A program made the translations under genes and the position numbers. 49,453 nt of DNA from the NCBI GenBank assembly GCA_964532735.1, contig CAZHKK010000005.1, positions 1-49,453 on the forward strand, in the 5' to 3' direction. This document shows, one piece after another, positions 14,738 through 21,517 of this stretch. This stretch comes from JAJXYN01 sp964532735. Lineage in GTDB: Bacteria; Patescibacteriota; Patescibacteriia; JAGPKW01. Below the pieces are notes generated by a model. That model made no database searches and was not told the DNA's origin. It saw nothing but the letters and a program-made list of their open reading frames with translations. The number at the start of each line of letters is the position of its first letter. Positions within the stretch are counted from its first letter, which is position 1.

Positions 14738-16033
14738 ATGATTGTTGATATTTATAAAAAACAAACAAAAATAGGTATTGTTTCATTTGTGGGCAATTTT
14801 TTAATATTAATTGCAAATTTATTTTTATTTGTTTTTTATGATTTGTATTCTTGTTATGGTTTTACTGTTTTAAGTATATTTTTTTATACTTTATTTTCTT
14901 TTTTGTTTATAGTTTCAATATTCAAAGATAATGCTCTGTTTAAATATTTACAAGTTTTTACTTATGTAATTATTTCAATATTTTTATCTGTAGTTAATCA
15001 GTCTACTTTTGATATTACTTCTATATTTTTTTTGGCTTATGCATGTGTTTTATTTTTTAGTTATAACATAAAAATAACAAGAAAAAAAATAATTTATTTT
15101 TCTATTATGTTTGTTGTGATTTTAATGTTAAATGTTTTTTTAAATAGTATTTTTAAAGGTGTTATGGATTTTTCTAGTTGTTTAATTGTTATTAGTGATA
15201 ATTTTGCAAAAATTATTTTTAGAACTTTGACAACTATTGCTTTTATTGGATCTTTTTTTGGTCTTATGTGGGCTACTTTTTGGGAAGATATTAAATATTT
15301 ATTAGATAAATCAAATAAACTCCAAATTGCTTTATATAGAAACGAATCTGATGCTTGGTATGGTAGAAATGTTATCGGGGTTGTTCATAATATAAAAAAT
15401 AAATTAACTCCTCTTAATCTTCTTCTTGATGATTTTTCTAGAGATGAAAGATTGGATGCAGAAACTAGAAAATTTTGTAAAAACCAAATTAATTCGGTTG
15501 ATGGTCTCTCTGGACTTCTTGATAAATTATTATATTCTACAAAAATTAAATATAAAGAAGGTTTAGAAAATATTAATGTTAATAAATCTATTAAATCTAT
15601 TGTTGAATTTTTTAAATCCAATCTTGAGTTTAAAAAGAATATCAAACTTATTGTTACCCAAAAAGGTAAAGATATTTATTTTAAATGTAATCCTATGAAT
15701 TTTTGTTTTGTTGTTGAAAATTTAATTAAAAATTCTTATGATAATTTAAAATTTTTAAAAAAAGAAAAGATAATAAATATAGAAATTATTAATAATATAA
15801 ATGAAAAATATATTTCTATAAAGGATAATGGAACAGGTATTGATTTTATTAAAAATGAAGAATTTAAAGGGTCTTTAATAGATTGTGATTTTTTTAAGAT
15901 AGGTAATTCTACAAAAAAAGATGGTCTTGGTTATGGAATGGAATTTATAAAATCTTTTGTTGTTAACAACAAGATAAATGCATATGTTTATACAAAGAAA
16001 AATTTTGGAACAGAAGTAAAAATATTTTTTTAA
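14738..16033 (+). CDS. Six-TM sensor histidine kinase
   Basis: This protein has 431 residues. The N-terminal half (about 12-185) holds about six hydrophobic segments with very short loops, so there is no large extracellular sensor domain. This plan is seen in peptide- or membrane-sensing kinases such as AgrC and ComP. The phospho-acceptor is probably H217 in VVHNIKNKLTPLN. The ATPase domain has the N box (VVENLIKNSYDN), G1 (DNGTGID) and G2 (GNSTKKDGLGYGM). The C-terminus ends FGTEVKIFF, as usual for HATPase domains. It is probably the partner of the response regulator at 13315 and is encoded directly after the 21-residue peptide. The start has no Shine-Dalgarno site. Confidence 0.9.
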   Translation: MIVDIYKKQTKIGIVSFVGNFLILIANLFLFVFYDLYSCYGFTVLSIFFYTLFSFLFIVSIFKDNALFKYLQVFTYVIISIFLSVVNQSTFDITSIFFLAYACVLFFSYNIKITRKKIIYFSIMFVVILMLNVFLNSIFKGVMDFSSCLIVISDNFAKIIFRTLTTIAFIGSFFGLMWATFWEDIKYLLDKSNKLQIALYRNESDAWYGRNVIGVVHNIKNKLTPLNLLLDDFSRDERLDAETRKFCKNQINSVDGLSGLLDKLLYSTKIKYKEGLENINVNKSIKSIVEFFKSNLEFKKNIKLIVTQKGKDIYFKCNPMNFCFVVENLIKNSYDNLKFLKKEKIINIEIINNINEKYISIKDNGTGIDFIKNEEFKGSLIDCDFFKIGNSTKKDGLGYGMEFIKSFVVNNKINAYVYTKKNFGTEVKIFF

Positions 16034-16095
16034 TATTGTTATAAATATATTTTGTTTGGTATTATATTAATTATAAATATTAATTCTTGATTATT

Positions 16096-16908
16096 ATGAA
16101 TTTTTTACAAACTGTGATTTTAGGAATAATAGAAGGAATAACAGAATTTCTTCCCATATCTTCTACAGCTCATATGATTATGTTTTCAAAGTTGTTCCAG
16201 ATACCTCAAACAGATTTTTTAAAGAGCTTTGAAATAATTATTCAATTTGGTGCCATTCTTGCTGTTGTTGTTGTTTATTTTAAGTCTATCATTAAGATTA
16301 AATTTGAGGATTTTAAAAAAATTGTTTTTGCTTTTTTACCAACAGCTATTATTGGTGTTGGTATGTATAAGATAGTAAAGGGATTTTTAATGGAAAATAA
16401 TTTAATCATGATTTTATCTTTACTTGTTGGTGGTGTTGGGTTGATATTGATTGAGAAATTTAAAGTTAAAAATAATACATTAAAAGTAGAAAAAAATTCT
16501 TCTACTAAAAATGATATTGATTTTTCAAGTATTTCTTATAAAAAATCTTTTTTGATTGGTGTTTTTCAGTCTATTGCTATGATACCTGGTGTTTCTAGAT
16601 CTGCTGCTACCATTATGGGAGGTATGCTTATTAATATAGAAAGAAAAATTATTGTTGATTTTTCTTTTTTGCTTGCTATTCCTACTATGGCTGCAGCTAC
16701 TTTTTTGGATATTTTTAAAAATTATGAAATAATTTTACATTCTAATAATTTGGATTTATTGATAATTGGATTTTTTATTTCTTTTGTTGTTGCTTATATT
16801 GTTTCTAAGTGGTTTTTAAGATTTATTAAGAAACATAGTTTTGTATCTTTTGGTTTTTATAGAATAATATTGGCAATTGTATTGTTTTTATTATTTATTG
16901 TTTTTTAA
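16096..16908 (+). CDS. uppP: Undecaprenyl-diphosphatase UppP (BacA)
   Basis: This integral membrane enzyme removes one phosphate from undecaprenyl pyrophosphate to recycle the lipid carrier for peptidoglycan and surface polysaccharides. Both family motifs are intact: GIIEGITEFLPISSTAHM near the start, and PGVSRSAATIMGGM. Seven or eight TM helices are visible. The length of 270 residues is normal. A TTG at 16087 would add three residues, but the ATG at 16096 matches the usual family start. It is physically next to the two-component locus, but an AT-rich spacer with its own TATTATA-like element suggests separate transcription. Confidence 0.96.
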   Translation: MNFLQTVILGIIEGITEFLPISSTAHMIMFSKLFQIPQTDFLKSFEIIIQFGAILAVVVVYFKSIIKIKFEDFKKIVFAFLPTAIIGVGMYKIVKGFLMENNLIMILSLLVGGVGLILIEKFKVKNNTLKVEKNSSTKNDIDFSSISYKKSFLIGVFQSIAMIPGVSRSAATIMGGMLINIERKIIVDFSFLLAIPTMAAATFLDIFKNYEIILHSNNLDLLIIGFFISFVVAYIVSKWFLRFIKKHSFVSFGFYRIILAIVLFLLFIVF

Positions 16909-16928
16909 TTTTTATATATTAAAAAATA

Positions 16929-16937
16929 TGATATAAT
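16929..16937 (+). promoter_or_regulatory. Extended -10 promoter of the secreted repeat protein
   Basis: TGATATAAT, followed 45 nt later by the ATG at 16982. The same extended -10 motif recurs upstream of several genes in the window (12822, 26161 region, 43702). Confidence 0.7.
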
Positions 16938-16981
16938 ATGTTTGTGTTATTAAAATACAAATTTTATTTAGGAGGAAATCT

Positions 16982-17431
16982 ATGAAAAAAGTAAAGGTTA
17001 TTTTTGTTTGTCTTCTTTTTGCTGTTGTGTGTTTGAGTAGTGCTGCTGCTATAGCGGCTCCTATTCCACCAAAGGATCCAGAACCTATTGAGGATCCGGT
17101 TTTAGACCCAGTTATCATAACTAAACCTGTTGATGGTAATGATAATCCTTGTGATTATTCAAAAAAACATGGTAACAACGGGAAAGCTAAACAACACAAA
17201 GAACAACACAACAACGGGAAAGCNNNNNNNNNNNNNNNNNNNNNNNNNNNNNNNNNNNNNNNNNNNNNNNNNNNNNNNNNNNNNNNNNNNNNNNNNNNNN
17301 NNNNNNNNNNNNNNNNNNNNNNNAACAACGGGAAAGCTAAACAACACAAAGAACAACACAACAACGGGAAAGCCAAAGGACACCAAAAAGATTTCAAAGG
17401 TAATGGTAATGCTTTTGGAAGAAGAAAGTGA
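16982..17431 (+). CDS. Secreted protein with 12-residue Lys/His/Gln-rich tandem repeats
   Basis: A signal peptide spans residues 1-26 (MKKVKVIFVCLLFAVVCLSS, cleavage near AIAAP). A Pro/Asp linker (PIPPKDPEPIEDPVLDPV) follows, then tandem copies of NNGKAKQHKEQH encoded by a 36-bp unit. A basic tail (KDFKGNGNAFGRRK) ends at TGA. A 100-N gap sits within the repeats, so the copy number is unknown. Two partial and two complete copies are visible. A strong Shine-Dalgarno site (ggagg) lies 8 nt before the ATG. The mature protein is probably a highly basic, disordered extracellular chain. Binding to cell wall, DNA or a host surface is possible but unproven. Confidence 0.8.
   Translation: MKKVKVIFVCLLFAVVCLSSAAAIAAPIPPKDPEPIEDPVLDPVIITKPVDGNDNPCDYSKKHGNNGKAKQHKEQHNNGKXXXXXXXXXXXXXXXXXXXXXXXXXXXXXXXXXXNNGKAKQHKEQHNNGKAKGHQKDFKGNGNAFGRRK
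17174..17374 (+). repeat. 36-bp in-frame tandem repeat with assembly gap
   Basis: The unit AACAACGGGAAAGCTAAACA plus 16 more bases is present at 17174-17209 and 17324-17359 with no visible difference, with partial copies at 17210-17223 and 17360-17374. The 100-N gap (17224-17323) falls between identical copies, a typical repeat-collapse break. Confidence 0.92.
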
Positions 17432-17460
17432 TTTCTCTAATTAAATTAATTAGAGTATTA

Positions 17461-17490
17461 AGACTATTAGTTTTGCTAGTAGTCTTTTTT
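17461..17490 (+). terminator. Terminator of the secreted repeat protein gene
   Basis: Stem agactattag (17461-17470) pairs with ctagtagtct (17476-17485), followed by TTTTTT. Confidence 0.88.
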
Positions 17491-17495
17491 AATTG

Positions 17496-17501
17496 TATAA
17501 T
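17496..17501 (+). promoter_or_regulatory. -10 element of the small membrane-anchored protein gene
   Basis: TATAAT lies 18 nt before the ATG at 17520, leaving a leader of only about 10 nt. Translation must be near-leaderless. Confidence 0.55.
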
Positions 17502-17519
17502 TATTAAAGACTATTATTT

Positions 17520-17765
17520 ATGACAAATAAAAAATATTTTATATTTATAATAATTTTTATAATAACAATTTTTATTGTTAATTTTATTGTTTCTAAAGAA
17601 TACAACAAATCAGAAAATGTAGAAAAAAGAGCTATTGAATATTGTATTAAAAAAAATTATGAATATAGAGAAACTACAAGTTCTGATGGTTTAAAGTTGA
17701 AACAATGTAAGATAAATGATAAGTTTATAGACGTTATTGAATTTTATAAACGGTATAAAAAATAA
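17520..17765 (+). CDS. Small membrane-anchored protein, DUF333-like
   Basis: This protein has 81 residues. One hydrophobic segment at about 6-25 is an uncleaved anchor or signal. The exported part has the pattern AIEYCIKKNYEYRETTSSDG, then LKQCKINDKFIDVIEFYKR. This resembles the short DUF333 (putative hemolysin) motif, in which two cysteines and a final aromatic/Tyr segment are conserved. The match is partial. The next gene starts 5 nt after the stop, so the two are co-transcribed. Confidence 0.6.
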   Translation: MTNKKYFIFIIIFIITIFIVNFIVSKEYNKSENVEKRAIEYCIKKNYEYRETTSSDGLKLKQCKINDKFIDVIEFYKRYKK

Positions 17766-17769
17766 TTAT

Positions 17770-18213
17770 ATGAATAAAAAACTTTATAGATCAAAAAATG
17801 ATGCTTTAATATCTGGAGTTTGTGGCGGGATAGGTGAGTATTTTAGTGTAGATTCTAATATTATTAGATTAATTTTTATTTTGTTTGGATTTTTTGGAAT
17901 GGGTGTTTTGTTTTATATTTTATTTTGGGTTTTTATTCCTATAAATTCAGACAATATTAACAATAATTCAAATACTACTTCTAATAATGGTTCAAAGATT
18001 TTTAATATGGATAAAAATGGAAATATTTTTAGAATGTCTAACCAAAATAGTAATAAAAATACTTTAGCTATACTTTTTCTTGTTGCTGGTTGTTTGTTTT
18101 TGTTGAATAATATTTTTGGAATATTTGATTATTTTAGTTTGTATAAAATTTGGCCGGTATTATTGATTATATTGGGCGTAATATTGCTTATTAAAAGAAA
18201 TAAAAATAATTAA
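17770..18213 (+). CDS. PspC-domain membrane protein
   Basis: This protein has 147 residues from the ATG at 17770. An upstream TTG at 17737 would overlap the previous gene and add a non-family stretch. The N-terminal PspC domain is clear: KLYRSKNDALISGVCGGIGEYF, then VDSNIIRLIFILFGFFGMG with one TM helix. A Ser/Asn-rich linker follows, then two more TM segments ending in LLIILGVILLIKRN, a LiaF/DUF5668-like tail. PspC proteins sense or buffer envelope stress. It sits 2 nt before a membrane glycosyltransferase gene, so the operon is probably envelope-related. Confidence 0.88.
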   Translation: MNKKLYRSKNDALISGVCGGIGEYFSVDSNIIRLIFILFGFFGMGVLFYILFWVFIPINSDNINNNSNTTSNNGSKIFNMDKNGNIFRMSNQNSNKNTLAILFLVAGCLFLLNNIFGIFDYFSLYKIWPVLLIILGVILLIKRNKNN

Positions 18214-18215
18214 TT

Positions 18216-19709
18216 ATGATAGAAAGAGATTTTAAATATAGATTACTTGAAATTTTACCGGGAAGTATTGTTATTTTTATTTTTTTATTTTTGTTTATTT
18301 TTACTTTTATAAGTCCAGTTTTTGTTATCTATCTTGTTATTGTTTATGATATTTTGTGGCTTTTTAAGATTATATACATGGAAATAACTCTTGTTATTTC
18401 TTGGAATAAATTAAAAAGAACATTGGCTGTAAATTGGTTTGAAAAATTAAATACAGAAAAAGAATCAGAATGGAAAAATATTTATCATTTGGTGTTGTTG
18501 CCAACATACAAAGAGCCTATTGAACTTATTGAAGCTTCTTTGGAAAAACTATCTAAAACTGCTTATGATTTGAATAAAATGATAGTTGTTCTTGCTGGAG
18601 AGGGAGCGGAAGGAAATGATTTTATAGAAAAAGCTAAAATTATTGAAAAAAAATTTAATAATAATTTCTTAAAATTTATTTATACAGTTCATATTTTACA
18701 AGAAGGAGAAATTCAAGGAAAAGGATCTAATTGTAATTTTGCGGGTAGATACGTAAAAGATGTTTTAGATAAAGAATTTGCTAATATTTCTTATAAAAAT
18801 ATCATTGTATCAAATCTTGATATCGATACTATAGTTCATGAGCAATATTTTGCTCATTTATCTTATTTACATTTAACCGTAGATAATCCGACAAGAGTTA
18901 GTTATCAACCAGTCGCTATTTTTAATAATAATTTTTGGGAGGCTACTTCTTCTAATAGATTGGTTGCTCGTGGGACTACTTTTTGGTTGTTGGCTGATTT
19001 TATGAAAAAAGATAAAATTTTTACTTTTTCTTCCCATTCTATGAATTTTAATGCTCTTGTTGATGTTGGTTTTTGGCACAATGATGTTGTTTCAGAAGAT
19101 TCTAGAATTGGTTTACAATGTGTAAATTATTATAACGGGGATTATAAAATTTTACCTGTTTATATACCAGTTTCTCTTGATGTTGTAGATGATAAAAATT
19201 TTATTAAAAGTATTATCAATCAATATAAACAACAAAGAAGATGGGCATATGGTATGGAAAATTTTCCATATCTTATTACTAATTGGTTGAAAAACAAAAA
19301 GATGCCTTTTGGTATAAAATTTACTTATATATTTGATCAATTAGAGGGCGGAATAACTTGGGCTACTGCTCCAATTATAATGTTCTTGTTTGGTTTTTTT
19401 CCTTTAATTATTGTGAATATAACAGATTTATCGCAATCTATAATAGTAAGAAATGCTCCTTTTATACTTCAGACGGTTATGAGATTTGGTATGATAGGGA
19501 TGTTTATTAATGCTTTTATATCTTTTTTGCTTGTTCCAAAAACAAGAACAAAGATAAAGTGGTATGAATATATTATTTTATTTGCTGAGTGGGCTTTATT
19601 GCCGTTTATAACTATATTATTGGGGTCTATTCCAGCTATTGATGCTTATATGAGATTGATGTTTGGAAAGTATATGGGATTTTGGGTTACTCCAAAATCA
19701 AGGAAATAA
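18216..19709 (+). CDS. Membrane-embedded family 2 glycosyltransferase
   Basis: This protein has 497 residues. Two TM helices (about 12-60) precede a cytosolic GT-A domain. The nucleotide-binding start is LVLLPTYKEP. The metal-binding acidic motif is probably NLDIDT, the catalytic acidic motif is probably VVSEDSR, and QQRRW is the family (Q/R)xxRW signature. Four or so TM helices follow. This plan matches processive synthases (cellulose- or hyaluronan-synthase-like) that extrude the polymer they make. The product is not predictable. It is encoded 2 nt after the PspC gene and ends at a strong hairpin. Confidence 0.88.
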   Translation: MIERDFKYRLLEILPGSIVIFIFLFLFIFTFISPVFVIYLVIVYDILWLFKIIYMEITLVISWNKLKRTLAVNWFEKLNTEKESEWKNIYHLVLLPTYKEPIELIEASLEKLSKTAYDLNKMIVVLAGEGAEGNDFIEKAKIIEKKFNNNFLKFIYTVHILQEGEIQGKGSNCNFAGRYVKDVLDKEFANISYKNIIVSNLDIDTIVHEQYFAHLSYLHLTVDNPTRVSYQPVAIFNNNFWEATSSNRLVARGTTFWLLADFMKKDKIFTFSSHSMNFNALVDVGFWHNDVVSEDSRIGLQCVNYYNGDYKILPVYIPVSLDVVDDKNFIKSIINQYKQQRRWAYGMENFPYLITNWLKNKKMPFGIKFTYIFDQLEGGITWATAPIIMFLFGFFPLIIVNITDLSQSIIVRNAPFILQTVMRFGMIGMFINAFISFLLVPKTRTKIKWYEYIILFAEWALLPFITILLGSIPAIDAYMRLMFGKYMGFWVTPKSRK

Positions 19710-19715
19710 AAATAT

Positions 19716-19754
19716 GGCTGTAATACTTTTTGTATTTACAGCCAAGGTTTTTAA
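19716..19754 (+). terminator. Terminator after the glycosyltransferase gene
   Basis: Stem ggctgtaatac (19716-19726) pairs with gtatttacagcc (19732-19743) with one bulge, followed shortly by a T-run. Confidence 0.8.
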
Positions 19755-19793
19755 CTTTCTTAAAAGGAGGAGGAAAAAGTCTATCAAAAACCT
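19745..19793 (+). ncRNA. Possible hairpin RNA presenting a GGAGGAGG loop, no start codon nearby
   Basis: aggttttt (19745-19752) pairs with aaaaacct (19786-19793), and acttt (19754-19758) with aaagt (19776-19780). The apical loop contains GGAGGAGG (19766-19773). No ATG, GTG or TTG lies at a usable distance after this perfect anti-16S sequence. It partly overlaps the preceding terminator tail. The rest of the 19755-19901 spacer holds only a promoter (-10 at 19863). Confidence 0.3.
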
Positions 19794-19862
19794 ATCTTTA
19801 TTATGATATATTTTTTTAAAAAAAGCAATAAATTATGAATTTATTTATGTTTTTATATAGGG

Positions 19863-19868
19863 TATAAT
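19863..19868 (+). promoter_or_regulatory. -10 element of the R15P isomerase gene
   Basis: TATAAT lies 33 nt before the ATG at 19902. No good -35 is visible. Confidence 0.5.
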
Positions 19869-19901
19869 GTTATTGAAAAATAAAAATAAAATATAATTAT
19901 T

Positions 19902-20876
19902 ATGACAAAAAAAGAGGTTATAAAACATATTGAAAAAATATCAAAAGATATTAAGGATATTAAAATTCAAGGAGCTACAAATATAGCTGTGTCAGGAATT
20001 AATGCTATTGTTTTTGCCTTGTCTCATTGCGAATTTAATTCTAAAGAAGAATTTTTTGATTTTGTTTATAAATATTCAGATTTAATAAAAAATGCTAGAC
20101 CTACAGAACCTATGCTTTTTAATGGCTTAAAGTATATTTTATTTAATATAGAAAAAAACAAAAATAAAAACTTAACTTTTTTAATTAACAATTCTATTAA
20201 AAATGGAAAATATTTTTTGGATTTAATTAGTAAAACATCTATTAAATCTATAGAGTATGGTTCAAAATTAATTAAAAATAATAATAATATTTTAACTCAT
20301 TGTCATTCTAGTTCTGTTGTAAAAACTTTTATTTTAGCCAAAAAAAAAGGTGTTAAATTTCATGTTTACAATACTGAAACTAGACCTCTTTTTCAGGGAA
20401 GATTAACTTCTATGGATTTGGTTGAAAATGGGATTAAAAATACTATGATTGTTGATTCAGAGGCTCCGTATTTAATAGCTAATACTGGAATAAATGATGA
20501 ATATCCTATTAATAGTGTTATTATTGGTTGTGATGCTATAGGTATGAGTGGTGCTATTATTAATAAAGTTGGAAGTTTTGGTATAGGTCTTGCTTGTCTT
20601 GATTCAAAAGTTCCTCTTTATATTTCTGGAAATTTATTAAAAATTGATGTTACTGATGAAATTCCCGTAGAAAGTCGTGATTTTAAAGAAGTTTGGGAAA
20701 GTTCTCCAAAAAATTTTAAAATATTAAATTTTGCATTTGATCTTGTTCCTAAAAAATATATTTCTGGGATTATTACAGAATTTGGAATTATTAATCCAAA
20801 GGATATAAAAAAGATTGTAAAAGATAAATATCCTTTTATGTTTTATAAAAATAAACATATTAAATTAAAAAAATAA
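19902..20876 (+). CDS. Ribose-1,5-bisphosphate isomerase (eIF2B-like fold)
   Basis: This enzyme converts ribose 1,5-bisphosphate to ribulose 1,5-bisphosphate in the AMP salvage pathway first worked out in archaea. Its 324 residues have the eIF-2B alpha/beta/delta plan. The catalytic pair known in archaeal R15P isomerase (a Cys and an Asp) is matched by C134 in THCHSSSVV and D211 in IIGCDAIGMSG. The substrate-loop segments NTETRPLFQGR and INKVGSFGIGLAC are also present. The related methylthioribose-1-phosphate isomerases are a second possibility, but the AMP phosphorylase gene 640 bp downstream favours the AMP pathway. No RuBisCO gene is in this window. Confidence 0.85.
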   Translation: MTKKEVIKHIEKISKDIKDIKIQGATNIAVSGINAIVFALSHCEFNSKEEFFDFVYKYSDLIKNARPTEPMLFNGLKYILFNIEKNKNKNLTFLINNSIKNGKYFLDLISKTSIKSIEYGSKLIKNNNNILTHCHSSSVVKTFILAKKKGVKFHVYNTETRPLFQGRLTSMDLVENGIKNTMIVDSEAPYLIANTGINDEYPINSVIIGCDAIGMSGAIINKVGSFGIGLACLDSKVPLYISGNLLKIDVTDEIPVESRDFKEVWESSPKNFKILNFAFDLVPKKYISGIITEFGIINPKDIKKIVKDKYPFMFYKNKHIKLKK

Positions 20877-20940
20877 TCTTATTTTTTATTTGTGGAAAAC
20901 TGTATTTTTTATATTATTTTAGCAATTTTTTTTATTTATG

Positions 20941-20968
20941 TTGACCCCTAAAAAACTTATGATATACT
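20941..20968 (+). promoter_or_regulatory. Promoter of the first acidic miniprotein
   Basis: TTGACC (20941-20946), a 16-bp spacer and TATACT (20963-20968) preceded by TGA. This is one of the best housekeeping-type promoters in the window, in front of a 54-codon gene. Confidence 0.65.
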
Positions 20969-21026
20969 CTATTTATAAAAAAATAACCTTTAAAAAGGGC
21001 TAATTAATAATTAAAAAAATAAAATT

Positions 21027-21191
21027 ATGCCAAATTATGATGATTTAGAAGAAGATTTTGAAGATGAAGATGATGAATTTGATGGTATGAGTTTTGATGA
21101 TGAAGACGAGGAAGATGAGGAAGACGATGATGATTGGGAAGAAGAAGAGGAAGACGATGATGATTTTCTTTATAATGAAGATGAAGAGTAA
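21027..21191 (+). CDS. Extremely acidic 54-residue protein
   Basis: A short gene with an ATG in the common AAATTATG context. The product starts MPNYDDLEEDFEDED. More than half of its residues are Asp or Glu, with almost no basic residues. A good promoter 60 nt upstream and a strong terminator just after the stop make it a real transcription unit. Similar acidic miniproteins are sometimes RNA-polymerase delta-like tails, DNA mimics or ion buffers, but none of these can be shown here. Its neighbour at 21279 is also acidic. Confidence 0.7.
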   Translation: MPNYDDLEEDFEDEDDEFDGMSFDDEDEEDEEDDDDWEEEEEDDDDFLYNEDEE

Positions 21192-21198
21192 TTTATAA

Positions 21199-21222
21199 AA
21201 GTGAGTTCTGCTCACTTTTTTG
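21199..21222 (+). terminator. Terminator of the acidic miniprotein gene
   Basis: Stem aagtgag (21199-21205) pairs with ctcactt (21211-21217), followed by a T-run. Confidence 0.88.
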
Positions 21223-21278
21223 TTTTCTTTTTATTTGATACAATATATATGTTTGACTAACTTTTAATTATTGTGAAT

Positions 21279-21479
21279 ATGTATAAAGGAATTTATGATA
21301 GTGATGATAATGGAAGTGGTTATCAAGATGATTTTATCCCTGGTAAAAAAGATACTTATCATCCATTAAATAATATTAAAGATGATGAAATTGCTGATTC
21401 TTTTAAAGAAGTTACTGGTGCTGATGAAAATGGTTATGGAGAAGAAGATTATGAAGGTGAAGATGAAACTTGGCAATAA
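21279..21479 (+). CDS. Second small acidic protein
   Basis: 66 residues from the ATG at 21279. A GTG two codons earlier at 21273 is also possible. It is rich in Asp, Glu, Gly and Tyr (MYKGIYDSDDNGSGYQDDF) and ends EGEDETWQ. No signal peptide or TM segment is present. A TACAAT element lies 35 nt upstream. The stop is 38 nt before the AMP phosphorylase ATG, so the two may be co-transcribed. Family not recognised. Confidence 0.65.
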   Translation: MYKGIYDSDDNGSGYQDDFIPGKKDTYHPLNNIKDDEIADSFKEVTGADENGYGEEDYEGEDETWQ

Positions 21480-21517
21480 AATTAAAATTAAAATTAAAAA
21501 AGGTAAAAAGAAAAAAT

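Noticed and set aside
16087..16095. TTG start adding three residues to uppP
   Set aside because: The ATG at 16096 gives the normal family N-terminus and the TTG has no supporting ribosome site.
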